NCBI RefSeq assembly: GCF_001577365.1
Contig: NZ_CP014513.1
Span: forward strand, 2,542,001 to 2,606,000
Direction of reading: 5' to 3'
DNA length: 64,000 nucleotides
Source of the DNA: Frondihabitans sp. PAMC 28766
GTDB taxonomy: Bacteria > Actinomycetota > Actinomycetes > Actinomycetales > Microbacteriaceae
The first letter of the stretch is position 1. The number at the start of each line of letters is the position of its first letter. A program made the position numbers and the translations under genes. This document shows positions 17,107 to 24,415 of this stretch, in pieces. The notes beneath the pieces are model-generated. The model saw only the letters and a list, made by a program, of their open reading frames with translations, was not told where the DNA came from and searched no databases.

Positions 17107-18252
17107 TTAGGCGGCCGCCTCTTCGGGCAGCGGGGTGCCGAGCGTCTCATGGTCGACGATCTCGTCGAGCGTGACCGTCTCGACGGGGTGCTGCTTGTAG
17201 ACGACCTTCGACTGGTAGAGGTAGCGGAGGGTGAAGCCGAACACGATCAGGACGGCCTGCACAGGCACGCTGGGCAGGTGCGTCGTTTCGACGATCACCC
17301 AGAGCAGAGCGGTGCGCACGGCCGACTCGGTGCCGTTGAAGGCGAAGGTGTGCCACCAGCGCGTCCACACGCCGCGCGACCCCGCCTTCAGATCGTTGAA
17401 GATGAAGCGCTCTTGCAGCAGGAAGTTGCCGACGATCGTGACGATGGCGGCGATACAGGCGGCCGCGAGGTAGCCGACGCCGAACTTCTGGAGGCCCCAG
17501 AGGATCACGAGGTTGGCGATCGCACCCAGGAGGCCGATCACGGCGAAGCCGGAGACGCGGCCGAACTTGATGTCGAAGAGCTGACGGCCGAGAGCGATGC
17601 CCTGCTTCATGTCGGCTTTGGAGGTGCCTGCCTGACGAGCGTCGAAGACGAGGGGCACCTCGGCGACCTGGAGGTCCTGGCGCGCGAGGATCTCGAGCAG
17701 GATCTTGAAACCGCGCGGGCGGAGACCCTCGAGGTCGATCGACGACCGGCGGATGGCGAAGAAGCCGCTCATCGGGTCGGTGGTCTCACCGAGGCGCTTG
17801 GGGAATAGGGCCTTCGTCGCCTGGATGGAGAGGCCGGAGACGAGGCGGCGGAAGCCGTTGCTGAGGCCGTCGCTCGAGCCGCCGTCGACGTGGCGGGAGG
17901 CGACGACGACGTCGACCCCGTCGACCGTGCCCTTGGTGACGAGTGCCGGGATGGTCTCGGGGCGGTGCTGCAGGTCGCCGTCCATCACGACCTGCCAGGT
18001 GGCGTCGCTCGAGTGGAAGCCCTCGATGACCGCACCGGAGAGGCCGCCGACGGGCTCGTCGCGGTGGATGAGTCGAACGGGCATACCCGCACGCGAGGCG
18101 ACTTCGCGGATCACGTCGGGAGTGTTGTCACGGGAGTCGTCGACGAACACGATCTCGGCGTCCAGCCCCGCCGTGGCCGCGGTCACGCGCCGCACCAGCT
18201 CCTCGACGTTCGGTGCCTCGTTGAAGGTGGGGACGATGACGGAGAGCTCCAT
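17107..18252 (-). CDS. Polyprenyl-phosphate glycosyltransferase (DPM1-like) fused to GtrA
   Basis: This 381-residue fusion has an N-terminal GT-A/GT2 domain (residues 1-225) with SVIVPTFNEAPNVEELV, the DD of VFVDDSRDNTPD, VMDGDLQHRPE (DXD-like) and a QXXRW-like FFAIRRSSI region. A GtrA domain with four membrane helices follows (about 235-355). It probably loads mannose or another sugar onto polyprenyl phosphate and helps flip the product. The ATG at 18252 is chosen because MELSVIVPTFNE is the family start. Its stop faces the hairpin element at 17037-17094. Confidence 0.9.
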   Translation of the reverse strand: MELSVIVPTFNEAPNVEELVRRVTAATAGLDAEIVFVDDSRDNTPDVIREVASRAGMPVRLIHRDEPVGGLSGAVIEGFHSSDATWQVVMDGDLQHRPETIPALVTKGTVDGVDVVVASRHVDGGSSDGLSNGFRRLVSGLSIQATKALFPKRLGETTDPMSGFFAIRRSSIDLEGLRPRGFKILLEILARQDLQVAEVPLVFDARQAGTSKADMKQGIALGRQLFDIKFGRVSGFAVIGLLGAIANLVILWGLQKFGVGYLAAACIAAIVTIVGNFLLQERFIFNDLKAGSRGVWTRWWHTFAFNGTESAVRTALLWVIVETTHLPSVPVQAVLIVFGFTLRYLYQSKVVYKQHPVETVTLDEIVDHETLGTPLPEEAAA

Positions 18253-18345
18253 GCAAGCAAACCTACGGACGTTTCCGCCCATCCGAATCGGCCACTCGGC
18301 CCAAAGACGCCCTCATCACATGTGATGAGAGGCAGGCGCCGAGCC

Positions 18346-18786
18346 TTACGACAGCGCCTTCTTGACGAGGTCGACGAGCACGGCGGGCTCGAGCGGCTCG
18401 TCGGTCGACTCGAGCTCGGCCAGGCTCCACCAGCGCGACTCGAGGATGTCGATGCGCTCGTCGTCCGTCCAGTCGTCCTCGACGATCTCGAAGTGCGGCA
18501 GGTGCACGACGTAGAACTCGGCGTGCCCGTGGGTGTGGTCGGCCGAATCCCACGGCACCTCGAAGTCTTCGACGTAGACGACGGGGCCAGGATCCGAGAT
18601 GGTCTGGCCGGTCTCCTCGTGCAACTCGCGGATCGCGGCCTGGACGTGGGTCTCGCCCGGGTCGACCCCGCCGCCGGGCGTGATCCAGCGAGCGGGGGCC
18701 TTCGTGTCGGGGGCCTTGGTGAGCATGAGCAGGATCCTGCGGTCGTCGTCGACCACGATCAGGCGGGAAGTCGCGCGCAGGATCAC
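18346..18786 (-). CDS. Nudix hydrolase
   Basis: This 146-residue protein has a complete Nudix box, GGGVDPGETHVQAAIRELHEETGQ at about residues 37-60, in two halves GX5E and REXXEEXG with all metal-binding Glu present. It should hydrolyse a nucleoside diphosphate linked to another moiety; the substrate cannot be told. The SDR gene ends upstream at 18792, five bases before this start, so they form a two-gene unit on the minus strand. Confidence 0.9.
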   Translation of the reverse strand: MILRATSRLIVVDDDRRILLMLTKAPDTKAPARWITPGGGVDPGETHVQAAIRELHEETGQTISDPGPVVYVEDFEVPWDSADHTHGHAEFYVVHLPHFEIVEDDWTDDERIDILESRWWSLAELESTDEPLEPAVLVDLVKKALS

Positions 18787-18791
18787 GATGA

Positions 18792-19568
18792 TCAGGCCGT
18801 CGCGAAGTCGGACACGTCGCCGACCAGGCGCTCGTTGTCGGTCGGGATCTCATCGACGGCCGCGCTGGCGACCTCGGCAGCGAACTCGGCGACGTTGTAG
18901 AGCTTTCCCGCCGACTCGCGTCGGGACGAGATGGCGCCGGGGTTCGAACGCTCGAGCAGGGTCGCGGTGATCGTGCCCTCGATCATGTCGCCGGAGACGA
19001 CCACGAAGTCGATGCCCTTCTCGGCGAGGGCCGGGATGAGGTCGCGGAGGGCGTCTTCGCCGGCGCGTTTCGACAGGGCCACCGGCAGGTATTCGGGCAT
19101 CGTCGCCGTCGTGCGGATGAAGTGCGCTTGGTGACTGGTCACGAACACGACGCGCGAGCCGGGCGCCATGAGTGGCAGAGCCTGCGTGAGCACGTCGACC
19201 TGCGCGTCGCGGTTGAGCAGCAGGGCGTAGTTCTCGGCCATGCCCGACTCCATGCCGCCGGAGGCGTTGAGCACGAGGATGTCGAGGCCGCCGAACTCGC
19301 GCTGTATGGTGCCGAGCATCTCGGCGACCGAGGCGGGGTCGGTGAGGTCGGCGCCGACGCTGAGGGCCGAGCCACCCGCCTCCTCGATCGTGCTGACGAG
19401 CTGCACTGCCCGCTTCTCTTTGTTGCGGTAGTTGATCACGACGCGCGCGCCGGCCTCGGCGAGGTACTTCGCGGTGTCGGCACCGACCCCGCGGGACGAG
19501 CCCGTGACGAGGGCGCGCTTGCCCTGGAGGGATCCGGCGGCGAGAGGGTTTTCCACTGCGTGTCTCAT
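18792..19568 (-). CDS. SDR-family oxidoreductase-like protein with altered active site
   Basis: This 258-residue Rossmann protein has the cofactor motif VTGSSRGVGADTAKYL (TGXXXGXG-like) and the NAG-equivalent LNASGGM. A Ser region FVTSHQ is present, but the position four residues before the catalytic Lys is Val (VALSK) where classical SDRs have Tyr (YXXXK). A nearby Tyr (EYLPVALSK) is out of register. It may be a non-catalytic or atypical SDR. It is co-directional with the Nudix gene. The ATG at 19568 gives a 15-residue lead before the fold. Confidence 0.85.
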   Translation of the reverse strand: MRHAVENPLAAGSLQGKRALVTGSSRGVGADTAKYLAEAGARVVINYRNKEKRAVQLVSTIEEAGGSALSVGADLTDPASVAEMLGTIQREFGGLDILVLNASGGMESGMAENYALLLNRDAQVDVLTQALPLMAPGSRVVFVTSHQAHFIRTTATMPEYLPVALSKRAGEDALRDLIPALAEKGIDFVVVSGDMIEGTITATLLERSNPGAISSRRESAGKLYNVAEFAAEVASAAVDEIPTDNERLVGDVSDFATA

Positions 19569-19747
19569 TTCGTTCTGCGGGCGATTGCCCGAGCCAGGCT
19601 ACCAACTGTGAGTGTGTCGACGATCCGGTCGAACGTCGGCGCCGACTGCTAGCCTGACTGGAATAACAGCGGAAGAAATACGACGGCCGCGACCGATGCC
19701 TCAAGGCCCTGCGGTCGGCAGTCGTCGTTGCTGGCGAAGGAGCCCCC

Positions 19748-20233
19748 ATGGAGTTGTTCACCGAGTTCTCGTGGGTCATCTGGGCCGCCCTGATCCTGCT
19801 GTTCATCATCGTCGAGGTCGCGACCGTCGAGTTCACCTTCCTCATGCTGGCCATCGGCAGCGTCGGCGGCCTGCTGACGAGCCTGTTCGGCGGGCCGTTC
19901 TGGCTGCAGATCCTGGTGGCGGCAGTCGTGTCGATCCTGCTGCTGTTCACCGTGCGGCCGCCGCTGCTGCGCGCCTTGAAGCGAGGCGGCGACCCGGCCC
20001 TCAGCAACGTCGAGGCCCTGCTCGGGCTGCGCGGTGAAGTGCTGTTGCCGATCACCCCTGATCCGGGGCCTCGTGCCCTCGGGCAGGTCAAGCTGACCAA
20101 CGGCGAGACCTGGACGGCGCGAATGCTCGCGCCCGACGGCACTCGCACGCTGGTCACGGGCACGACAGTCGTCGTGACCGCCATCGAAGGGTCGACCGCT
20201 GTCGTCGTCCCCGCCGAAAGGACCACCCCATGA
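19748..20233 (+). CDS. NfeD-family membrane protein
   Basis: This 161-residue protein has two or three N-terminal helices (residues 8-75, WVIWAALILLFIIVEVATVEFTFLMLAIGSVGG and ILVAAVVSILLLF). A C-terminal OB-fold follows at about 90-155 (LLGLRGEVLLPITPDP, GQVKLTNGETWTARM, GTTVVVTAIEGSTAVV). NfeD proteins pair with SPFH proteins in membrane microdomain organisation, and the SPFH gene follows with an ATGA overlap. The ATG follows GGAGCCCCC. Confidence 0.92.
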   Translation: MELFTEFSWVIWAALILLFIIVEVATVEFTFLMLAIGSVGGLLTSLFGGPFWLQILVAAVVSILLLFTVRPPLLRALKRGGDPALSNVEALLGLRGEVLLPITPDPGPRALGQVKLTNGETWTARMLAPDGTRTLVTGTTVVVTAIEGSTAVVVPAERTTP

Positions 20234-21231
20234 CCGTCAGCCCAGCCGGCGTCGTGCTCGCCGTCTTCCTGGTCATCGTCATCATCTTCGTGCTGGTGAT
20301 CCTCTTCCGGGCGATCCGCATCATCCCCCAGGCGACTGCCGGGGTGGTCGAGCGCCTCGGCAAATACCACAAGACGCTCTCACCGGGGCTCAACATCCTG
20401 GTGCCGTTCATCGACCGCGTGCGGCCGCTGCTCGACATGCGCGAACAGGTCGTCTCCTTCCCGCCGCAGCCGGTCATCACCGAAGACAACCTCGTCGTCT
20501 CGATCGACACGGTCGTCTACTTCCAGGTGACGGACGCGCGTGCCGCCACGTACGAGATCGCCAACTACCTCGGCGCCGTCGAGCAGCTGACGACGACCAC
20601 GCTCCGCAACGTGGTGGGTGGGCTCAACCTCGAAGAGGCCCTGACAAGCCGCGACAACATCAACGGGCAGCTGCGCATCGTGCTCGACGAGGCGACCGGC
20701 AAGTGGGGCATCCGCGTCGGCCGAGTCGAGCTCAAGGCCATCGAGCCGCCGCTGTCGATCCAAGACTCCATGGAGCAGCAGATGCGCGCCGAGCGAGACC
20801 GTCGCGCCCAGATCCTGCGGGCCGAGGGCACCAAGCAGGCGGCCATCCTCCAGGCCGAGGGCTCACGGCAGGCGTCGATCCTCGAAGCCGAAGGTGCCGC
20901 CAAGTCGCAGGTGCTGCGGGCTCAGGGTGAGGCCGAGGCCATCCAGACCGTCTTCAAGGCGATCCACGACGGCGACCCCGACCCCAAGCTGCTCGCCTAT
21001 CAGTATCTGCAGACCCTGCCGAAGATCGCCGACGGCACCGCCAGCAAGGTGTGGATGATCCCGTCGGAGTTCACCGAGGCCCTCAAGGGCGTCGGCGCCG
21101 GGTTCCTCGGGGCGCGCGAGGCGCTGAAGCCCGAAGCGACGGCCGCTGGCATGGCTGCGGCGGGTGCGGCTGCGACAGCGGCGGCACAGGCCGGTGGTTC
21201 TACGGGCGCGCCCACTCCTCCGGCCGCGTGA
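20230..21231 (+). CDS. SPFH/Band 7 (stomatin/QmcA-like) membrane protein
   Basis: This 333-residue protein has one N-terminal membrane helix (residues 5-28) and an SPFH domain (about 35-215: IIPQATAGVVERLGKYHKTLSPGLNILVPFID). A long Glu/Ala/Gln coiled coil follows (ERDRRAQILRAEGTKQAAILQAEG) and an Ala-rich C-terminus. It likely oligomerises into a cage around membrane proteases and acts with the NfeD partner. It overlaps both neighbours (ATGA upstream, GTGA downstream). Confidence 0.93.
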   Translation: MTVSPAGVVLAVFLVIVIIFVLVILFRAIRIIPQATAGVVERLGKYHKTLSPGLNILVPFIDRVRPLLDMREQVVSFPPQPVITEDNLVVSIDTVVYFQVTDARAATYEIANYLGAVEQLTTTTLRNVVGGLNLEEALTSRDNINGQLRIVLDEATGKWGIRVGRVELKAIEPPLSIQDSMEQQMRAERDRRAQILRAEGTKQAAILQAEGSRQASILEAEGAAKSQVLRAQGEAEAIQTVFKAIHDGDPDPKLLAYQYLQTLPKIADGTASKVWMIPSEFTEALKGVGAGFLGAREALKPEATAAGMAAAGAAATAAAQAGGSTGAPTPPAA

Positions 21232-22013
21232 GCGACTGGTTCACGGCGGCGCCGCCGCGCGTCATCGCCCACCGTGGACTCGCCACGCAGGCTCCCGAGA
21301 ACACACTCCTGGCGTTCGTGCAGGCGATTTCCCTCGGCGTGACGCACCTCGAGACGGACGTGCATGCGTCCCGGGACGGTGTCGCGATCATCAGCCACGA
21401 CCCCGACTTCGGGCGCCTCTCAGGTGACTCGACGCCTATTGCGTCCCGGACGCGCGACGAACTCCGCCACGTCCACCTCGGCCGCGCCGACACGCCTGCG
21501 AGTGAGCGGCAGGACGTCGCGACTCTGGCCGACGCCCTCGACGCCTTCCCCGACGCGTTCTTCAACATCGACCTGAAGGCCGAAGCCGTCGTCGAGCCGG
21601 CCGTCCGGGCCATCACGGCCGCGAAGGCCGTCGAGCGCGTGCTCGTCACGTCATTCGACGACAATCGTCGTCGTCGAGCCGTGGCCGCCCTTCCGGGCGT
21701 CGCCACCTCCCCCGGGTCGCGAGGGGTGCTGACAGCGGCGCTCGCCGGGCGGCTGCACCTGCCGCCGCTCAGCCGCCGAGTGCTGCACGAGGTCGACGCG
21801 CTTCAAATCCCCGAGACGTTTCGCGGCGTGAAGATCCTGACGCCCGCCCTGATCAGCCAGGCGCACGAGGCCGGCGTCGAGGTGCACGTCTGGACGGTCA
21901 ACGCCCCCGCCGACATGGAGCGCCTGCTCGGGCTCGGCGTCGACGGCCTGATCACCGACCGGGCCGACCTCGCCGTCGAGGTGCTGGCGCGCCGCTCCCC
22001 CGCCGACCGCTGA
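21228..22013 (+). CDS. Glycerophosphodiester phosphodiesterase
   Basis: This 261-residue TIM-barrel enzyme hydrolyses glycerophosphodiesters to glycerol-3-phosphate and an alcohol. Visible catalytic parts are IAHRGLATQAPENTLLAF (His, Arg and the Glu of PENT), LETDVHASRDGVAIISHDPDF (metal-binding Glu/Asp and the second His), FNIDLKAE and the C-terminal VHVWTVN and GVDGLITDRADL. The GTG start overlaps the SPFH stop. It has no signal peptide, so it acts in the cytoplasm on recycled head groups. Confidence 0.93.
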   Translation: MSDWFTAAPPRVIAHRGLATQAPENTLLAFVQAISLGVTHLETDVHASRDGVAIISHDPDFGRLSGDSTPIASRTRDELRHVHLGRADTPASERQDVATLADALDAFPDAFFNIDLKAEAVVEPAVRAITAAKAVERVLVTSFDDNRRRRAVAALPGVATSPGSRGVLTAALAGRLHLPPLSRRVLHEVDALQIPETFRGVKILTPALISQAHEAGVEVHVWTVNAPADMERLLGLGVDGLITDRADLAVEVLARRSPADR

Positions 22014-22261
22014 CGGTCGATGTCGGACGCGTGGAAGTCAGGGCATCTCGAATGGTGCCGGAAGGAGAGTTTCGGAAGGGTGCGCTGACGGCAGGGGAGG
22101 AAAACTGGCCGCACTCCTCGGCGTGGGAGGAAAACGCCCGGACTGAGTGCTCTTCGGGAGGTTCTGCGGCCGGAATATCCTCCCGCCTCGCTGGTTCTCA
22201 CCCCCGAACGGGGCGCACGCGCTCACGATCGCCTGAGAGCGGCCTGTTAAAGAGCACGATC

Positions 22262-22290
22262 GGAAACAATCTCCCATGGTAAGTCGTTAT
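22262..22290 (+). promoter_or_regulatory. SigH/SigR-type promoter of rbpA
   Basis: GGAAAC (22262-22267) is followed after exactly 18 bases by GTTAT (22286). This fits the actinobacterial thiol-stress sigma consensus GGAAT-N18-GTT. rbpA is known to be SigR-dependent in Streptomyces, which supports the call. The predicted transcript would start near 22296, about 30 nt before the rbpA start. Confidence 0.6.
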
Positions 22291-22301
22291 ACAGGGAGAT
22301 T
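22268..22301. repeat. 8-bp inverted repeat overlapping the rbpA promoter
   Basis: AATCTCCC (22268-22275) and GGGAGATT (22294-22301) are perfect inverse copies separated by 18 bp. They flank the -10 region and the expected transcription start. They could be a repressor site; they would form an RNA hairpin only if transcription starts further upstream. Confidence 0.45.
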
Positions 22302-22324
22302 GCAACGCGAGAGGAGACCACACA

Positions 22325-22690
22325 ATGGCAGATCGCAGTTTGCGCGGAATGAGGCTCGGCAGCCAGAGCCTCCAGAGCGAAGAGGGCGTGGAGTTCTCGC
22401 CCCGGAAGAAGGCCGTCTACCAGACGGCGGACGGATCGACGTTCGACGTCGTGTTCGCGGCCGAGGCCGAGATCCCCGACTCGTGGCAGTCCCCGAAGAG
22501 CGGACAGGAGGGCCTTCTGCTCTCCGCCGACGGCAAGCCGGTCGTCATCGACCGAGGCGACGTCAAGACGCCGCGAACGCACTGGGACATGCTGCTCGAG
22601 CGCCGGACGCGCCCTGAGTTGGAGGAGCTCCTGCAAGAGCGACTCGACTACCTGCGTGCCCGCAAGGGTCAGCAGAAGATCGGCGCATAG
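22325..22690 (+). CDS. rbpA: RNA polymerase-binding protein RbpA
   Basis: This 121-residue actinobacterial transcription factor binds RNA polymerase and the primary sigma factor and stabilises the open complex. It has the family N-terminal tail (MADRSLRGMRLGSQSLQSE), the central core barrel (RKKAVYQTADGSTFDVVFAAEAEIPDSW), the basic/sigma-interaction linker (KTPRTHWDMLLERRT) and the C-terminal helix (ELEELLQERLDYLRARKG). The zinc-binding Cys pairs seen in some RbpA proteins are absent here. It is convergent with lnt, three bases apart, as rbpA is with ppm1/lnt in Mycobacterium. Confidence 0.96.
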   Translation: MADRSLRGMRLGSQSLQSEEGVEFSPRKKAVYQTADGSTFDVVFAAEAEIPDSWQSPKSGQEGLLLSADGKPVVIDRGDVKTPRTHWDMLLERRTRPELEELLQERLDYLRARKGQQKIGA

Positions 22691-22693
22691 CGC

Positions 22694-24415
22694 CTACACC
22701 AGAGCCTCGATGTTCGTGTCGTGCTCCGAACGCGTCGGCTCCGGCCGGCGCGTTTTCGCGTTGTGGCCCCGGCCCTTGGCTCGACCCCCCTCGGCCCCTC
22801 CGCCACCGCGCACGATCAGCCCCGCACCCACGATCAGCCCGAGGCCGAGCAGGTCGACGAGCGCCTCGATGTCGCCGCCGAAGCGGATCGCCGGCGTGAT
22901 GCCGCTGCCGAGGGTCACGGTGGTGACGATCGCGCCCGGTTTGTAGGCCGGGATGCTGGCGGTCGTCGCGCCGGTGGCGGAGATGACGGCGCTCGAGCCC
23001 ACGGTCGAGATGTTGACGAGCGGGCGCGACGTCTCGATGGCACGAAGCCGGGATATCGCGAGCTGCTGGGTATTCTCTTCGCTCTTGCCGAAGTCGGCGT
23101 TGTTCGTCTGTGCGAGGATCACTTTCGCGCCTCCGTCGACCATCTTCGTGGTGAGAGCATCGTCGACGATGTCGAAGCAGATCGAGATGCCTGCGGCGAT
23201 GCCGTGCACGTTCAGCACGTTGCCGTCGGTGCCCGGCGTCAGGTCGCGGGTCAGCAGCCCGACGAGGCTGGGGGCGATCGCCATGAAGACGGGCCGGTCG
23301 GGCACGTACTCGCCGAACGGCACCAGGTGGCGCTTGTTGTACTGGCCGGTCACGTGGCCTTCGTCCCAGACGATCGACGAGTTGTAGAGCTTCGATCCCT
23401 TCTGGGTGATGACTCCCGAGACCAGCGGAGCCTTGTAGGTGCTCGAGATCGCGTCGAAGGCGTAGCGCCCGAACGCGTCGCGGGTCGGGTCTCGGTCGCT
23501 CGCGCCCTCGGGCCAGACGACCATGTCGACCTTTGTGCCGGGCTTCACGTGGTCGTAGGTCGCCTCGACCTGAGCATTCGTGAGGTCGCCGTACTGGTGC
23601 GGCTCGAAGAACCCGGCCTTGCTGTTGCCCTGCACGGCGGCGATCGTCGAGGTGCCGTCGGGGTGCGTCGGCCAGGCCGGCACCAGCAGGATCGCGCAGA
23701 TCGTCACTCCCCCGACGAACACGCGCGTGAACGGGGCTACACCGAGCTCGGCGAGCAGCTGCACGACGAGGGCGACGGCCGCCACGATGACGAAGCCCAG
23801 CCCGGAGATGCCGAACCACGCGACGAGCGGGGCGATGGGGCTCTGGGACTGGCTCTCGGCGATCCTGCCCCAGGCGAAGCCGCCGTAGGGGTAGTGGCCG
23901 GCCAAGAACTCGCGACCTGTCCAAAGCCCGCCGACGGCGACCGGGACGAGCAGTAAACGACCGACGGTGCCGGGCCAGACTCGCGGCATCCAGCGGTAGG
24001 CCAGGGCGATGGCGACGCTGCCGAGCGCGAAGAAGAACGCTTCGAACGTGGCGAGAGCGATCCACGGCACGGGGCCGAGGTAGGTGCTCACCCACTCGAT
24101 CAGGAGGAGGAAGAAAGTGAGCCCGCCGGCGAGCCCGACGAGGATCGAGCCGCCGACGCTGCGGCCGCGCAGGGCGATCAGCGTGACTGCGATGCCGGGG
24201 AAGGCCGCGGGCCAGACGTCGGCAGACGGGAAGGACAGCGTCAGGAGGGCCCCGCCGACGATCGCCATCAACACAGCCGGCAGGATCGGGACGCTCAGAC
24301 CCCGCGACGCAGCCCAAGGCGCCGCGAGAGGCGAGTGGAGCCCGGTTCGGGCGGCAGAGCGGAGCACGCTCGAATTGTAGGCGAGCGACCTGTCACCGGC
24401 GTCGGAGAGCGTCAC
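22694..24415 (-). CDS. lnt: Apolipoprotein N-acyltransferase (Lnt)
   Basis: This 573-residue enzyme adds a third acyl chain to lipoprotein N-termini. It has about six to seven N-terminal membrane helices, then a periplasmic nitrilase-like domain with the full Glu-Lys-Cys triad: Glu in VVWPEGASD, Lys in GQYNKRHLVPFGEYVP and Cys in AAGISICFDIV. A final helix and a basic tail follow. The GTG start overlaps the helicase stop (GTGA). In Mycobacterium the same position next to rbpA holds a fused Lnt-Ppm1; here the polyprenol mannosyltransferase half is absent. Confidence 0.93.
   Translation of the reverse strand: MTLSDAGDRSLAYNSSVLRSAARTGLHSPLAAPWAASRGLSVPILPAVLMAIVGGALLTLSFPSADVWPAAFPGIAVTLIALRGRSVGGSILVGLAGGLTFFLLLIEWVSTYLGPVPWIALATFEAFFFALGSVAIALAYRWMPRVWPGTVGRLLLVPVAVGGLWTGREFLAGHYPYGGFAWGRIAESQSQSPIAPLVAWFGISGLGFVIVAAVALVVQLLAELGVAPFTRVFVGGVTICAILLVPAWPTHPDGTSTIAAVQGNSKAGFFEPHQYGDLTNAQVEATYDHVKPGTKVDMVVWPEGASDRDPTRDAFGRYAFDAISSTYKAPLVSGVITQKGSKLYNSSIVWDEGHVTGQYNKRHLVPFGEYVPDRPVFMAIAPSLVGLLTRDLTPGTDGNVLNVHGIAAGISICFDIVDDALTTKMVDGGAKVILAQTNNADFGKSEENTQQLAISRLRAIETSRPLVNISTVGSSAVISATGATTASIPAYKPGAIVTTVTLGSGITPAIRFGGDIEALVDLLGLGLIVGAGLIVRGGGGAEGGRAKGRGHNAKTRRPEPTRSEHDTNIEALV

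Larger units (their letters stand above)
22014..22324. other. 311-bp gap upstream of rbpA with repeats and a promoter
   Basis: No gene is seen here. The GGGAGGAAAAC undecamer occurs twice in direct orientation (22095-22105 and 22125-22135), 30 bp apart, with further GGGAGG cores on either strand to about 22190. The right end holds a SigH/SigR-like promoter and an 8-bp inverted repeat, listed separately. The region therefore looks like a complex control region for rbpA. Confidence 0.5.
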
